Positions 22,260-29,769 of a stretch of 36,295 nt of DNA are shown in pieces (within the stretch, counting starts at the first letter, position 1; the number at the start of each line of letters is the position of its first letter). Origin of the DNA: a virus; the IMG/VR virus record IMGVR_UViG_3300022413_000023, positions 1 to 36,295 of that record; one strand, written 5' to 3'. A model generated the notes under the pieces. That model was not told the DNA's origin and ran no database searches. It saw only the letters and a program-made list of their open reading frames with translations. The translations under genes and the position numbers were made by a program.

Positions 22260-22888
22260 GCCCGATCAACCTGAACATCGTCGACGATCGTCTGCGCCGC
22301 CTCGAGCGTCTCATCATCGGAGACACCCCGAGCGGCGGTGCGATGTTCTCGACGGGCGAAACGATCGAGTCTCGCCTGAGCGACGCCGAGGCCGCGCTGA
22401 CTGCCCTGGATGCACGCGTCACCGCCCTCGAAGCAGGAGGCACTCCCGACCTGTTGCCTTATATGGTCTACGACAGCACCGGCAACACCGTCATCACCGG
22501 AACCCCGGTGCAACTGATCCTCGACGCGGTGCGACATGCCAGCTTCGCGTACTCACTCGCATCGAACGAGGTCGAGGTGCTGAACGCGGGCGTCTACGTC
22601 TTCATGGCGAGCGCCACGTACACGATCACCGATACTGCCGGCGGTACGCGTGGCTCGATGCAGGTCAACATCGAGACCGACGAGGGCTTGGGCTTCTTGC
22701 CGTTCGCTCCGGCGTACGGCTCGTCGTATCACCGCGAGACCGCTGGTGCGTCGACCTCCACGTGCTTCCTGGTGCGCGAGCTCAACGCCACCGACAAGGT
22801 ACGCGTCATGCTCGATCGCACGACCGCTACCACGAACATCGATACCGTAGTCGATCAGTCGTCGTTGACGATCTTTCGAGCCGCGTAA
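22256..22888 (+). CDS. C1q/TNF-like jelly-roll protein with trimerising coiled coil
   Basis: A 210-residue protein with a GTG start in GTGA overlap. Residues 30-60 form a heptad coiled coil (TIESRLSDAEAALTALDARV). Residues 70-210 have the strand and motif order of C1q-like domains: Y-D-S-T-G-N-x-V, FAYSLASNEVEVLNAGVYVF (typical G-x-Y-x-F strand), Y-H-R-E-T-A-G and a final SSLTIFRAA. This fits a trimeric spike or decoration protein on the virion that may bind host sugars. Lying inside the head operon, it could be a head fibre. Fold assignment is by pattern only. Confidence 0.6.
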   Translation: MSPINLNIVDDRLRRLERLIIGDTPSGGAMFSTGETIESRLSDAEAALTALDARVTALEAGGTPDLLPYMVYDSTGNTVITGTPVQLILDAVRHASFAYSLASNEVEVLNAGVYVFMASATYTITDTAGGTRGSMQVNIETDEGLGFLPFAPAYGSSYHRETAGASTSTCFLVRELNATDKVRVMLDRTTATTNIDTVVDQSSLTIFRAA

Positions 22889-22911
22889 CCGGCTCACAAG
22901 GAGAGGCCGAT

Positions 22912-23178
22912 ATGCCGAACAAGATCCCCGAGACCGAAGCCGCCTGTATGAAGTGGTTGGAGGAGATGCGCACCGTCGGGGTGTCGATCAAGCTGACCGA
23001 CTTCGCGACGGACGACGAGGACGCGATCCCGTTGACCGAGATCACCGTCGCGGGCAAGGCGGGCTGCAAGGTCCGCCGTCGTAACTTCGTCGACGCCGTC
23101 GGCGCAGCGTGGCGCGAGGTGCAGTTCGCGAACGCCAGCGTCTACCACGGCCAGACGGAAATGGAGCTCGCCGGATGA
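22912..23178 (+). CDS. Small hypothetical protein
   Basis: An 88-residue soluble protein; AAGGAGAGG lies 5-6 bases before ATG 22912. Mixed alpha/beta with one KAGCKVRRRN basic turn. No recognised family. Ends in ATGA overlap with the next gene. Confidence 0.55.
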   Translation: MPNKIPETEAACMKWLEEMRTVGVSIKLTDFATDDEDAIPLTEITVAGKAGCKVRRRNFVDAVGAAWREVQFANASVYHGQTEMELAG

Positions 23179-24302
23179 GCACGGGCGACCGACGATTCCA
23201 GATCACAGTCGACGTGCCGGGCGATCCGAACGAGCCGCCCGCATGTCGCAGCATGCGCGAGATCCCGGTGGCGGACGTCGAGGACGACAACTCACGTCTC
23301 GACTCGTGGCTGCCCGACACGCGCATCGCGCTCGGCAAGATCGAACGCGCGACGGTCGACATGTATCCGAACCTGCCGGGCCAGGCGATTGCCGGCCAGC
23401 TCGTGCAGGACTATCCGTGGATCAAGGTCTGGGCGTACCACCACTTCAACTTCCCGAAGTCGGAGGAGCTGGTGCGTGGCCTGCGCTCGCTCGGCTGCGT
23501 CGTGATCCGCGTGCTCGACATGATGGACGTCCGCGAGAACTCGGGAACGCTTCCGCTCGGCAACTGGAACCGCGTGCGACACGACGCGATCGAGCGGTTC
23601 GACGTTGGCGTGCGCGCACCGTGGGGTCGACACATCCACTTCTCCTCGTTCGGCCGCGGTCGGATCCTGAAGTGGGACGACATCACCGGGGCGGCGGCCG
23701 AGTACCTGCGCGAGGGCCAGGGCTTCTTCGACGAGCCCGCGCAGTTGGGCAACTTCTGGTGGTTCGATCAGCGCCGCGATGGGCTCACCGAGTGGATGGT
23801 TGCCGAGTCGCAGGCCAACTTCGACCGCGGCCTCTGGGAGCCGCAAGCTCCGGACGAGTTCCCGCTTACGCAAGAGCACCTCGACGATATGGTTGTCCAG
23901 GATGCTTACGGCGCGAACAACGAGGCGTGGATGATGAGCTTCCTCGAGCGCGTCGATGGGCAAGGCTTCGTCAACGGTGACCAGGTAGCTGGTATCGCGG
24001 CGCAGTTCTCGGAGGCTCACAACACGCGCAAGCTCAATCCCCTTGACATCGCTGCGCGCGAGGCCCACTGGCAGGCGACGCCCCACGATGTCCTCGAGAT
24101 CATCACGCCGGGCGAGGAGAACGCTGAGGTGGTCTGGCAGACGGCGAGCCGTGTGCTCAACACCTGGTCCGCCGAGGGCGGTGGAGGAATGCTGTGGTGC
24201 GACGGCGAGTGGTACCCAGGTCACCCAAGCTACCCCAATGGTGCTATCACGCCGCTCATGGAGTCGCAGCGCAACGCGTTGATGCTCGACACCGGGACCT
24301 GA
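23175..24302 (+). CDS. Possible TIM-barrel glycoside hydrolase-like protein
   Basis: A 375-residue protein starting in ATGA overlap. Several short segments are like GHL10/GH114-type barrels: an early strand with RATVDMYP, IKVWAYHHFNFP (strand plus helix), a VIRVLDMMD strand, GFFDEPAQLGNFWWFD with a possible catalytic Asp/Glu, and MLWCDGEWYPGHP near the end. If right, it would cut a polysaccharide, perhaps a capsule or the phage's own glycan, and be a virion enzyme. No signal peptide is present. The assignment is tentative; I cannot place catalytic residues firmly. Confidence 0.4.
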   Translation: MSTGDRRFQITVDVPGDPNEPPACRSMREIPVADVEDDNSRLDSWLPDTRIALGKIERATVDMYPNLPGQAIAGQLVQDYPWIKVWAYHHFNFPKSEELVRGLRSLGCVVIRVLDMMDVRENSGTLPLGNWNRVRHDAIERFDVGVRAPWGRHIHFSSFGRGRILKWDDITGAAAEYLREGQGFFDEPAQLGNFWWFDQRRDGLTEWMVAESQANFDRGLWEPQAPDEFPLTQEHLDDMVVQDAYGANNEAWMMSFLERVDGQGFVNGDQVAGIAAQFSEAHNTRKLNPLDIAAREAHWQATPHDVLEIITPGEENAEVVWQTASRVLNTWSAEGGGGMLWCDGEWYPGHPSYPNGAITPLMESQRNALMLDTGT

Positions 24303-24568
24303 CGCATCTCCCGTCTCCCGTGGCGTTTACTCGTTGCGGTGCTATTCTGCTACCAGGCGGTTCGCTCACGCGCACGACGGACCGCGAGCTTGCCGACTGT
24401 CCGGCATGTGAGGCCGCACCGGAGCTGACACTCGTTGAGTACGAAGGCGCAGCGGGAGAAGGAGTTGAAGGCGGAGGTCAAGGCCGCGGGCGGTCGACTG
24501 CCGCCGCGGCTGCCGATCGAGTTGCGCTGTTTCTGGTGTCACAAGAAGCTCGCCGAGGCGAGGTCTAA
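24299..24568 (+). CDS. Possible small zinc protein using a CTG start
   Basis: An 89-residue frame that begins CTG inside the stop of the previous gene (CTGA), mirroring the ATGA/GTGA overlaps here. The first 45 residues look real: [M]THLPSPVAFTRCG, a Gly turn, then DCPACEA, like small phage CxxC proteins. The later half is Gly/Ala-rich and overlaps the next gene by 134 bases, so the true extent is doubtful. No standard start codon is available. Confidence 0.35.
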   Translation: MTHLPSPVAFTRCGAILLPGGSLTRTTDRELADCPACEAAPELTLVEYEGAAGEGVEGGGQGRGRSTAAAAADRVALFLVSQEARRGEV

Positions 24569-24629
24569 ACGGGAGCTGCAGGGAGTCAGCATCAAATGTC
24601 CGAGATGCGGGCGGCTCGCAAAGCTATGA
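24435..24629 (+). CDS. Com-like small zinc-ribbon protein
   Basis: A 64-residue protein; TTG 24435 follows GGAG by about 10 bases. After a basic coiled N-terminus it has ELRCFWCHKKLAEARSK and VSIKCPRCGRL, the C-x-x-C...[I]-K-C-P-R-C layout of the Mu Com family. In Mu, Com binds the mom mRNA and switches on its translation. Here a similar RNA-binding or regulatory role is possible, but no mom-like gene is visible. Its stop overlaps the next ATG. Confidence 0.55.
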   Translation: MSTKAQREKELKAEVKAAGGRLPPRLPIELRCFWCHKKLAEARSKRELQGVSIKCPRCGRLAKL

Positions 24630-24865
24630 ACAGGGATGAAGCCCAGCGGCTACTGCTGACCACGACGGCGCCGTCGGTGATTCAACCGGAGGAGGCCGAT
24701 CGTCTGATCGACTTCGTCGTCGACGAGTCGGTGCTCTTCGCCGAGGCGTTCCCAATGCGCCCGCTCACGCGCTGGCAACGGTTCAGGCGGTGGGCGATGG
24801 CGCCTGTCGATCGCCTTCGGTACCGTCTCGCGTGCATCTTCTACGGCGACGAGATCGACCGTTGA
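24626..24865 (+). CDS. Paralogue of the major capsid protein N-terminal arm
   Basis: A 79-residue protein starting in ATGA overlap. Residues 5-41 match residues 25-61 of the major capsid protein (28621-29769) at 30 of 37 positions, including IQPEEADRLIDFVVDES; 32 consecutive bases are identical (24698-24729 and 28753-28784). The rest differs: it ends in a basic, aromatic helix (RWQRFRRWAMAPVDRLRYRL). It looks like a partial gene copy fused to a new tail. It could bind the partner of the capsid arm (protease, scaffold or neighbour subunit) as an assembly regulator or minor shell part. Confidence 0.65.
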   Translation: MNRDEAQRLLLTTTAPSVIQPEEADRLIDFVVDESVLFAEAFPMRPLTRWQRFRRWAMAPVDRLRYRLACIFYGDEIDR

Positions 24866-25416
24866 TACCGATCTCCGCGTTCGAATGCCGCGAGAGAAGC
24901 TTGCGGCGGTTCGTCGCTGACGGCTGGGTCTTCGATCCGATCCGCCACGAATTGAGACCAATGGCTGAGCCGATCTATTGCGGTGACGGCATCTACCTCA
25001 CCGACGACGACTTCATCGATGGCGTTGACTGCGACGACGTTCGAGCGATGGAGGCGCGCGTCCTGGCGACGACCTTGCCTTTCTGTGAAGGAGCAACAGT
25101 TGTGAGCTGCAAGCATATGGCGACGGTCAATGGGCTCAGCCGCGGCGAATGCATGGACTGCGGCGCCGAGGACATCGTCCGTCACCAGCCCGACGAACGC
25201 GAAGCGATCGACATCCTGCAGCGCGCCGTCAACGCTGCGCTCGGCAACGACGCCGAGTGGTGGGTCGAGTGCCAGCGGGCGTTGGAGATCACGTTCGGCT
25301 ACACGGTCACGAAGGTTCTGCAGGATGGTGCGAGCGAGCACCTCAAGCAGATGGAGGACGAGATCATCAACCCACCTCCAAAAAAAGGTTTGACCGCCCC
25401 TCTGACGCCGCGATAG
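24862..25416 (+). CDS. Hypothetical protein with internal zinc-like segment
   Basis: A 184-residue protein. TTG 24862 lies in the preceding stop (TTGA). The first 80 residues are acidic with strands. From residue 81 a second unit begins, SCKHMATVNGLSRGECMDCG, which looks like the natural N-terminus of a small zinc protein. GTG 25102 there has AAGGAG 9-10 bases upstream, so a shorter internal product is likely or two genes have fused. The end has a helical region and a short A-run (25380-25386). Family unknown. Confidence 0.5.
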   Translation: MIPISAFECRERSLRRFVADGWVFDPIRHELRPMAEPIYCGDGIYLTDDDFIDGVDCDDVRAMEARVLATTLPFCEGATVVSCKHMATVNGLSRGECMDCGAEDIVRHQPDEREAIDILQRAVNAALGNDAEWWVECQRALEITFGYTVTKVLQDGASEHLKQMEDEIINPPPKKGLTAPLTPR

Positions 25417-25463
25417 GTTCCCCGTGAGCACAGGTCTTGTCACGACGCTCCACGAGGCTCTAG

Positions 25464-25550
25464 AAGCCCTGCGTCGTCGAAGCAGCCACCGGAATCCGCA
25501 TCCCTTCCTCGAGACGGGCATGCCCGGAATGTTTCGACGACTCAGGGCTT
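25464..25550 (+). repeat. Long inverted repeat before the protease-scaffold-capsid genes
   Basis: An 18-base arm at 25464-25481 (AAGCCCTGCGTCGTCGAA) pairs with 25533-25550 at 17 of 18 positions, enclosing 51 bases that contain the perfect palindrome CGGGCATGCCCG (25515-25526). TTTTCTCG follows the right arm. As RNA it would be a very strong hairpin: an attenuator or terminator, or an mRNA start that protects the highly expressed capsid message. No gene can be supported in 25417-25583. Confidence 0.6.
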
Positions 25551-25583
25551 TTCTCGTACGGAGCGCGCGGGAGGGGGGAACCG

Positions 25584-26747
25584 ATGCCGCATGTCCACGA
25601 GGTCGCGCTTCCTGACGGGACGACCGTCATCACGGGGCCAGACTTCGACGATGCAGTCGACGGGCCAGCACCCGAGCTGGAGGAAGTCCAGCCGGGCGAG
25701 CTGCGCGCCAAGTCGATCAAGGCAACCGAGTTGCCGGCGATCGAGGCCGACGAGGCTGCACAAGCGTCGGAAGCCATCGCAGCCGCAGACTTCACGATCC
25801 TGCCCGCCTACGGGCAGGAGATCTTCAAACGCATGCGCGCGTCGACGCTCCGCTGGTCGAAGAACCAACGAGCCGCCGACGCCGCTGGCTGGCGGGCCAT
25901 CCGCCAGAAGTACCGCATTGTCGGTGCGCGGGGCGAACGCCGGGCTCAGCCGGGGACCGCCAAGAGTCTGAACCTTGGCGGCACCCCGGCTGGACGCCAG
26001 GGCAGCGCGTGGCTCGTGCGCATCACCGAGGAACGCGACGCCGACCTCAAGTACGAGCGCGTCGAGCAGATCCCCGTCCCTGGTCTCCAGGGCGTCCAGG
26101 TCTCGGTCGGCTGGTCACCGATGAACCATCGGAACCCGATCTCCGTCCTCGTCCCCGATCGCCACGTCTCCGGTGGGCATGGCATGGCTGGCGCCGCGAA
26201 GTTCGTGCGCGACAACTGGCCGCACATCTGGCGCACGGCCAAGGGCCTGGCGAGCAGCACGCTCGTCCAGGCGAAGCGGATGCCGGCGCAGTCTGCTGGC
26301 AACGCGTTCCCCGAGCCCGAGCGTCCCGTCCTCTTCAAGCGGTTCCGCGGGAGCCTTCCCGACGGCGGTCGCAAGTTCGTCACCGACCCACGTGCCGCCA
26401 CCCAGCAGATCGCCTACGCCGAGAACTACCGTCCCTGGGAGGTCGACCTCCAGGGCGAGTACGCGACCGAGGCCGAGGTCGAGGCGATGGGGCACGGCTT
26501 CCTGGAACGCAAGGGCCAGGGCGGCGAGATGCACGCGCGCTGGACGATGCCCGACGGCAAGCCCGCAGGTGTCGTGGTCGAGTCCTTCATCGCCCGCCGC
26601 GGTGATCCCGACTTCACCGCTGGCTCGTGGGTGACCGGTATCAAGTTCGCCGATCCCGTCTGGGAGCGGATCCAATCTGGCGAATACATCGGCACGTCGA
26701 TCGGTGGCCTGTGGGCTCGACGTCCCGTCTTCGCTCGGGGGAGCTGA
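25584..26747 (+). CDS. ChaB-like/XkdF-like prohead protease fusion
   Basis: A 387-residue protein with a strong GGGAGGGGGGAACC leader. Residues 68-113 resemble a ChaB domain (LPAYGQEIFKRM..., then AADAAGWRAIRQKY). The C-terminal 120 residues match the XkdF-like putative phage serine protease family (S78_2): YRPWEVDLQGEYATEAEVEA, E-M-H-x-R-W, VVVESFIARRGD, GSWVTGIKF and GEYIGTSIGG. The His of EMHARW and the Ser of VESF or TSIGG are candidate catalytic residues. It would mature the prohead by cutting scaffold and capsid protein. The order protease-scaffold-capsid supports this. Confidence 0.7.
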   Translation: MPHVHEVALPDGTTVITGPDFDDAVDGPAPELEEVQPGELRAKSIKATELPAIEADEAAQASEAIAAADFTILPAYGQEIFKRMRASTLRWSKNQRAADAAGWRAIRQKYRIVGARGERRAQPGTAKSLNLGGTPAGRQGSAWLVRITEERDADLKYERVEQIPVPGLQGVQVSVGWSPMNHRNPISVLVPDRHVSGGHGMAGAAKFVRDNWPHIWRTAKGLASSTLVQAKRMPAQSAGNAFPEPERPVLFKRFRGSLPDGGRKFVTDPRAATQQIAYAENYRPWEVDLQGEYATEAEVEAMGHGFLERKGQGGEMHARWTMPDGKPAGVVVESFIARRGDPDFTAGSWVTGIKFADPVWERIQSGEYIGTSIGGLWARRPVFARGS

Positions 26748-26748
26748 T

Positions 26749-28137
26749 ATGAAGCGCAAGTTCCTGAAGGACTACATCGACGGCGTGCTCGAGGAAGAGG
26801 ACATCCTCGAGATCCGCGAGTCGGAGGTGCGCGAGGTGTCGGCCGTCGACCAGCCGGCGACCGGTATCGAGTTCGCCTACTTCAAGCGTGGAGGCCGCAC
26901 GAAGCAGGACTTCCCCGGTCTCGGTTCGGACGCGCCCGGATCGGTCGGTGGCAATTCCTCGCTCGTCGACCTCACGAGCTACCTCGCAGCCAACCCGACG
27001 ATGGACCCAGCGACGGCCGAGGCAGAGTCGGGCGTTCGCGAGGCGCTCGTCGATGACTTCGGTGGTGCCGGTGACGACGCCACAGTGTCGGACCCGCCGA
27101 CGGCGGGCGACTTCAACAGCGCAAAGGGAGAGCCCGCTATGCCGCGGACCCAAAAGCAAGAGCTTGAGATGGCCGCAGTCGATCCGGCAGCGGCCCCGCC
27201 CGAGATGCCTGCGGTCGAGGTGGCCGAGGTGGAAGCGTCCGCGGTCACCTGGCCGTTGACGCAGTGCATCGCAGATGCTGAAGGCGTCGGCCTCGGCGAG
27301 AACGACGCCGTCTCCGTCTGCCAACTGATCCGCGAGGAGCTCGGGGATCCGGAAGACCCGGATTCGATCATGATCCCCGACACCCTCACACCCGAAGGCC
27401 TGATCACGTCGGCGGCGATGTCGCTCGGCTTGGCTGCGCCCGCGGGAGTCGGTGGCGGTGGTAGCGAGGAGCCTGTCGAAGGCGAGCTTCGCGCACCGAA
27501 CAAGCGCAACCGTTGGCTTCGCAGACTCAAGGAGATGGCTGGTCTCAACGCACAGCCCTCCATGATCGAGCGTCGTCTCAAGCGGCTGGAGAAGGAGTTC
27601 GATGTGACCATGAAGAAGACCAACCGCGAGGTGATGGCGATCAACCGGCAGTTGCTGGCGATCATCGCCAACGACCGCGGGATCGATATGGCCAGCCTCG
27701 GCCTGGCTCCCGAGGAAGAGGCGACACCAGCAGTCGCCACTCCGCCGGCCGACGTCGCAACGGCTGCTGTCGTCGCGACCGAGCCCAAGCGCGCGAAGGA
27801 CGAAGCCGCCGTGCTCGACGAGGCACCGATCGACGAGTCCGAGCGCGAAGAACTCGATCGCCTGCGTGCCCTCGAGGCATCGCTCAAGGATGGCGCCGAC
27901 GTGGACACGCTCGAGGAGTCCGACGCAGACGAACTCGTCGATGCGAGCCTCGAGCCCACCGAGCCCGAGGTGACGGAGGACGCTCCTGTCCTCGTCGGTG
28001 CTGCGGAGAAGGTGAGCCGCCCGCGCCGTACGAGCGTCGCACCGACGCCTGGCTCGAAGCGCGGCCAGGAGATGGTCGTCTCGACGATCGGCGGCGGGCT
28101 CTTGATCCCGAAGGCTGATCGCGACGCGCTCGCCTAG
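26749..28137 (+). CDS. Scaffold-like protein with a protease-family N-terminal motif
   Basis: A 462-residue protein starting one base after the protease stop. The N-terminus has EVREVSAVDQPATGIEFAYF, the pattern (E-x-S-x-V-D-x-P-A) that usually ends XkdF/HK97-type protease domains, so the ancestral protease may have been split here. Then follow acidic, Ala/Pro-rich linkers, a PEGLITSAAMSLGL helix, a coiled coil at about 275-310 (SMIERRLKRLEKEFDVTMKK) and a very acidic C-terminal third. Length, acidity and coiled coil fit an internal scaffold that is cleaved and lost during head maturation. Confidence 0.55.
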   Translation: MKRKFLKDYIDGVLEEEDILEIRESEVREVSAVDQPATGIEFAYFKRGGRTKQDFPGLGSDAPGSVGGNSSLVDLTSYLAANPTMDPATAEAESGVREALVDDFGGAGDDATVSDPPTAGDFNSAKGEPAMPRTQKQELEMAAVDPAAAPPEMPAVEVAEVEASAVTWPLTQCIADAEGVGLGENDAVSVCQLIREELGDPEDPDSIMIPDTLTPEGLITSAAMSLGLAAPAGVGGGGSEEPVEGELRAPNKRNRWLRRLKEMAGLNAQPSMIERRLKRLEKEFDVTMKKTNREVMAINRQLLAIIANDRGIDMASLGLAPEEEATPAVATPPADVATAAVVATEPKRAKDEAAVLDEAPIDESEREELDRLRALEASLKDGADVDTLEESDADELVDASLEPTEPEVTEDAPVLVGAAEKVSRPRRTSVAPTPGSKRGQEMVVSTIGGGLLIPKADRDALA

Positions 28138-28179
28138 TCGCTCGTAGCACCGGGCAACCGTTTCGCAGAGGAGAGAGAG

Positions 28180-28560
28180 ATGGCTCGAATCCCAGTCGCC
28201 GTGATCGACCGAGACCCCGTTCCGCGGGAGAACTCGTTCGAGCGGTCGATGACCGGTGCCGACGCAAGGATCGCTGGCGACAAGTCCGTCGTGCAGTGGC
28301 TCGGTCGCGTCTTCGCCGAGATGGAGAACGAGTCCCGCGATTGGAAGATCTTCGATCGTAAGGGGCTTCGCGAGTTCTTGCGTGGTGCCAACGTCGACCT
28401 GCAGAAGGCCGTCGACACGCATGCCGACTCGTTCCCGATTCCGGAGCAGGTAGGACGTCTCGCGGAGTGCATCGATTGCTTCCGCGGCGCGTCGTTCCTG
28501 ACAACGCCGGCCGACACCGCCTGTCTGCTTATCAACGATCGCAGTAAGGATCGTCGGTAG
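28180..28560 (+). CDS. Small hypothetical protein before the capsid gene
   Basis: A 126-residue soluble protein with GAGGAGAGAGAG before ATG 28180. Mostly helical (VVQWLGRVFAEMENESRDW), with three cysteines near the C-terminus (CIDCFRGAS, ACLLIND). Decoration or stabilising proteins often sit here, but the sequence gives no proof. Family unknown. Confidence 0.5.
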   Translation: MARIPVAVIDRDPVPRENSFERSMTGADARIAGDKSVVQWLGRVFAEMENESRDWKIFDRKGLREFLRGANVDLQKAVDTHADSFPIPEQVGRLAECIDCFRGASFLTTPADTACLLINDRSKDRR

Positions 28561-28620
28561 CCGGGCACCACACGAAGGTCCGAAGTTCCACTTGTGGAGC
28601 TCGGGAGGGGGGAAACAAGC

Positions 28621-29769
28621 ATGCCCGGTTTGAGGGCCACCAATCTGCTTGGCAGATCCCGGCCACAGGTCGGTCGGCGTCTGTCGAAGGCGGAAGCACA
28701 GAAGTTCCTGCTGACGACCGTCGCACCCGCGACCATTCAGCCCGAGGAGGCTGATCGTCTGATCGACTTCGTCGTCGACGAGTCCACGCTCTTCCGCGAA
28801 GCAACGGTCGAGCGCATGACGACGAACGAGAAGGACATCCGCTACATCGACATCTCGGGCGGCATCCTTCGTCAGGCGACGTGCGCGCCGACCGATCGCA
28901 GCGCAGTGGTCGAGTCCGTGTCGATCTCGAACACGAACAAGTGCCTGCGGACGATCTCGGTCGATGCCAAGTTCTTCATGTGCGACGACGACATCGAGGA
29001 CAACCTGACGGGCGCGCAGCTCGAGTCCCAGGTGCTTCGAATGGCGGCGGACCAGATCGCGAACGAGGCGGAGTTCTGGTCTCTCATGGCAAACGCCAAT
29101 GGGAGCTACTCCACCGACGCCGCGACGTCACCCGTCGAGGTCAACGACGCGGTGCTTCACCTGCGCGAGGGCTGGTACCGCCAGCTCCAGCACGGGAACA
29201 TTGTCGATGCGGCCTCGGTCGATGGCGGCAACACGACGCTGAGCTTCAATAAGCTCAACTGTCTGAAGACCGCGATCCCGACGAAGCACCGGCAGAACCC
29301 GGCGGCGCACCGTATCTACATGCCCTCGGACATGCTTGAGCGCGACTTCGCTACCCTGCACCAGGGCCGCGAGACCACGCTCGGCGACACGCACCACACC
29401 GGACCGATCGAGGCGCGGCACCTGCTCACCCCGATCACACCGGTACCGCTCATGCCGACAGACGTCACGCACGGCGGTTGTGGTTCGTTGCCGGATGGCA
29501 ACGGTGCGTTCATGTTCCAGACCGAGCCTTCGAACATGATTCTGGGCATCCAACGCCAGATCACGTTCGAGCGCGAGCGCTGGGCCACGGACAAGCTGAC
29601 GTGGTTTATCTGGACCTTCCGCTGGGACGTGCTCATCTTCAACGAGGATGCGACCGCCCTGGTGGACTCGATGACACTGACCTCTTGCGGCGATCCTTGC
29701 GGTCCTGCACCGCTGGCTGACACCTGCAATCAGTGCCTCGAGATCGGTAGTGGCGGCGAGCCTGCATAG
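28621..29769 (+). CDS. Major capsid protein (HK97-fold-like)
   Basis: A 382-residue protein; ATG 28621 follows GGGAGGGGGGAAAC, the strongest ribosome site type here. After a basic arm (residues 1-60) the sequence has capsid-like segments: AVVESVSISNTNKCLRTISV, the spine helix region DNLTGAQLESQVLRMAADQI, and RHLLTPITPVPLMP with a late GIQRQITFERERWATDKL strand-helix. It would form the icosahedral shell. The end is Cys-rich (CGDPCGPAPLADTCNQCLE), unusual for this fold and perhaps disulfide- or metal-linked. Residues 25-61 are duplicated in the gene at 24626. Confidence 0.8.
   Translation: MPGLRATNLLGRSRPQVGRRLSKAEAQKFLLTTVAPATIQPEEADRLIDFVVDESTLFREATVERMTTNEKDIRYIDISGGILRQATCAPTDRSAVVESVSISNTNKCLRTISVDAKFFMCDDDIEDNLTGAQLESQVLRMAADQIANEAEFWSLMANANGSYSTDAATSPVEVNDAVLHLREGWYRQLQHGNIVDAASVDGGNTTLSFNKLNCLKTAIPTKHRQNPAAHRIYMPSDMLERDFATLHQGRETTLGDTHHTGPIEARHLLTPITPVPLMPTDVTHGGCGSLPDGNGAFMFQTEPSNMILGIQRQITFERERWATDKLTWFIWTFRWDVLIFNEDATALVDSMTLTSCGDPCGPAPLADTCNQCLEIGSGGEPA

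Noticed and set aside
22430-22445. GGAGGCACTC match to the leader motif within the C1q-like gene
   Set aside because: It is in the middle of a coding region with no start codon at the right distance.
25424-25615. 63-codon plus-strand ORF before the protease gene
   Set aside because: No ribosome site, lies over the long inverted repeat and runs into the protease gene; base pattern is explained by the hairpin.
26641-28422. 593-codon open frame on the minus strand opposite the scaffold gene
   Set aside because: It mirrors codon bias of a real high-GC gene on the other strand, has no ribosome site or recognisable domain, and crosses several well-supported genes.
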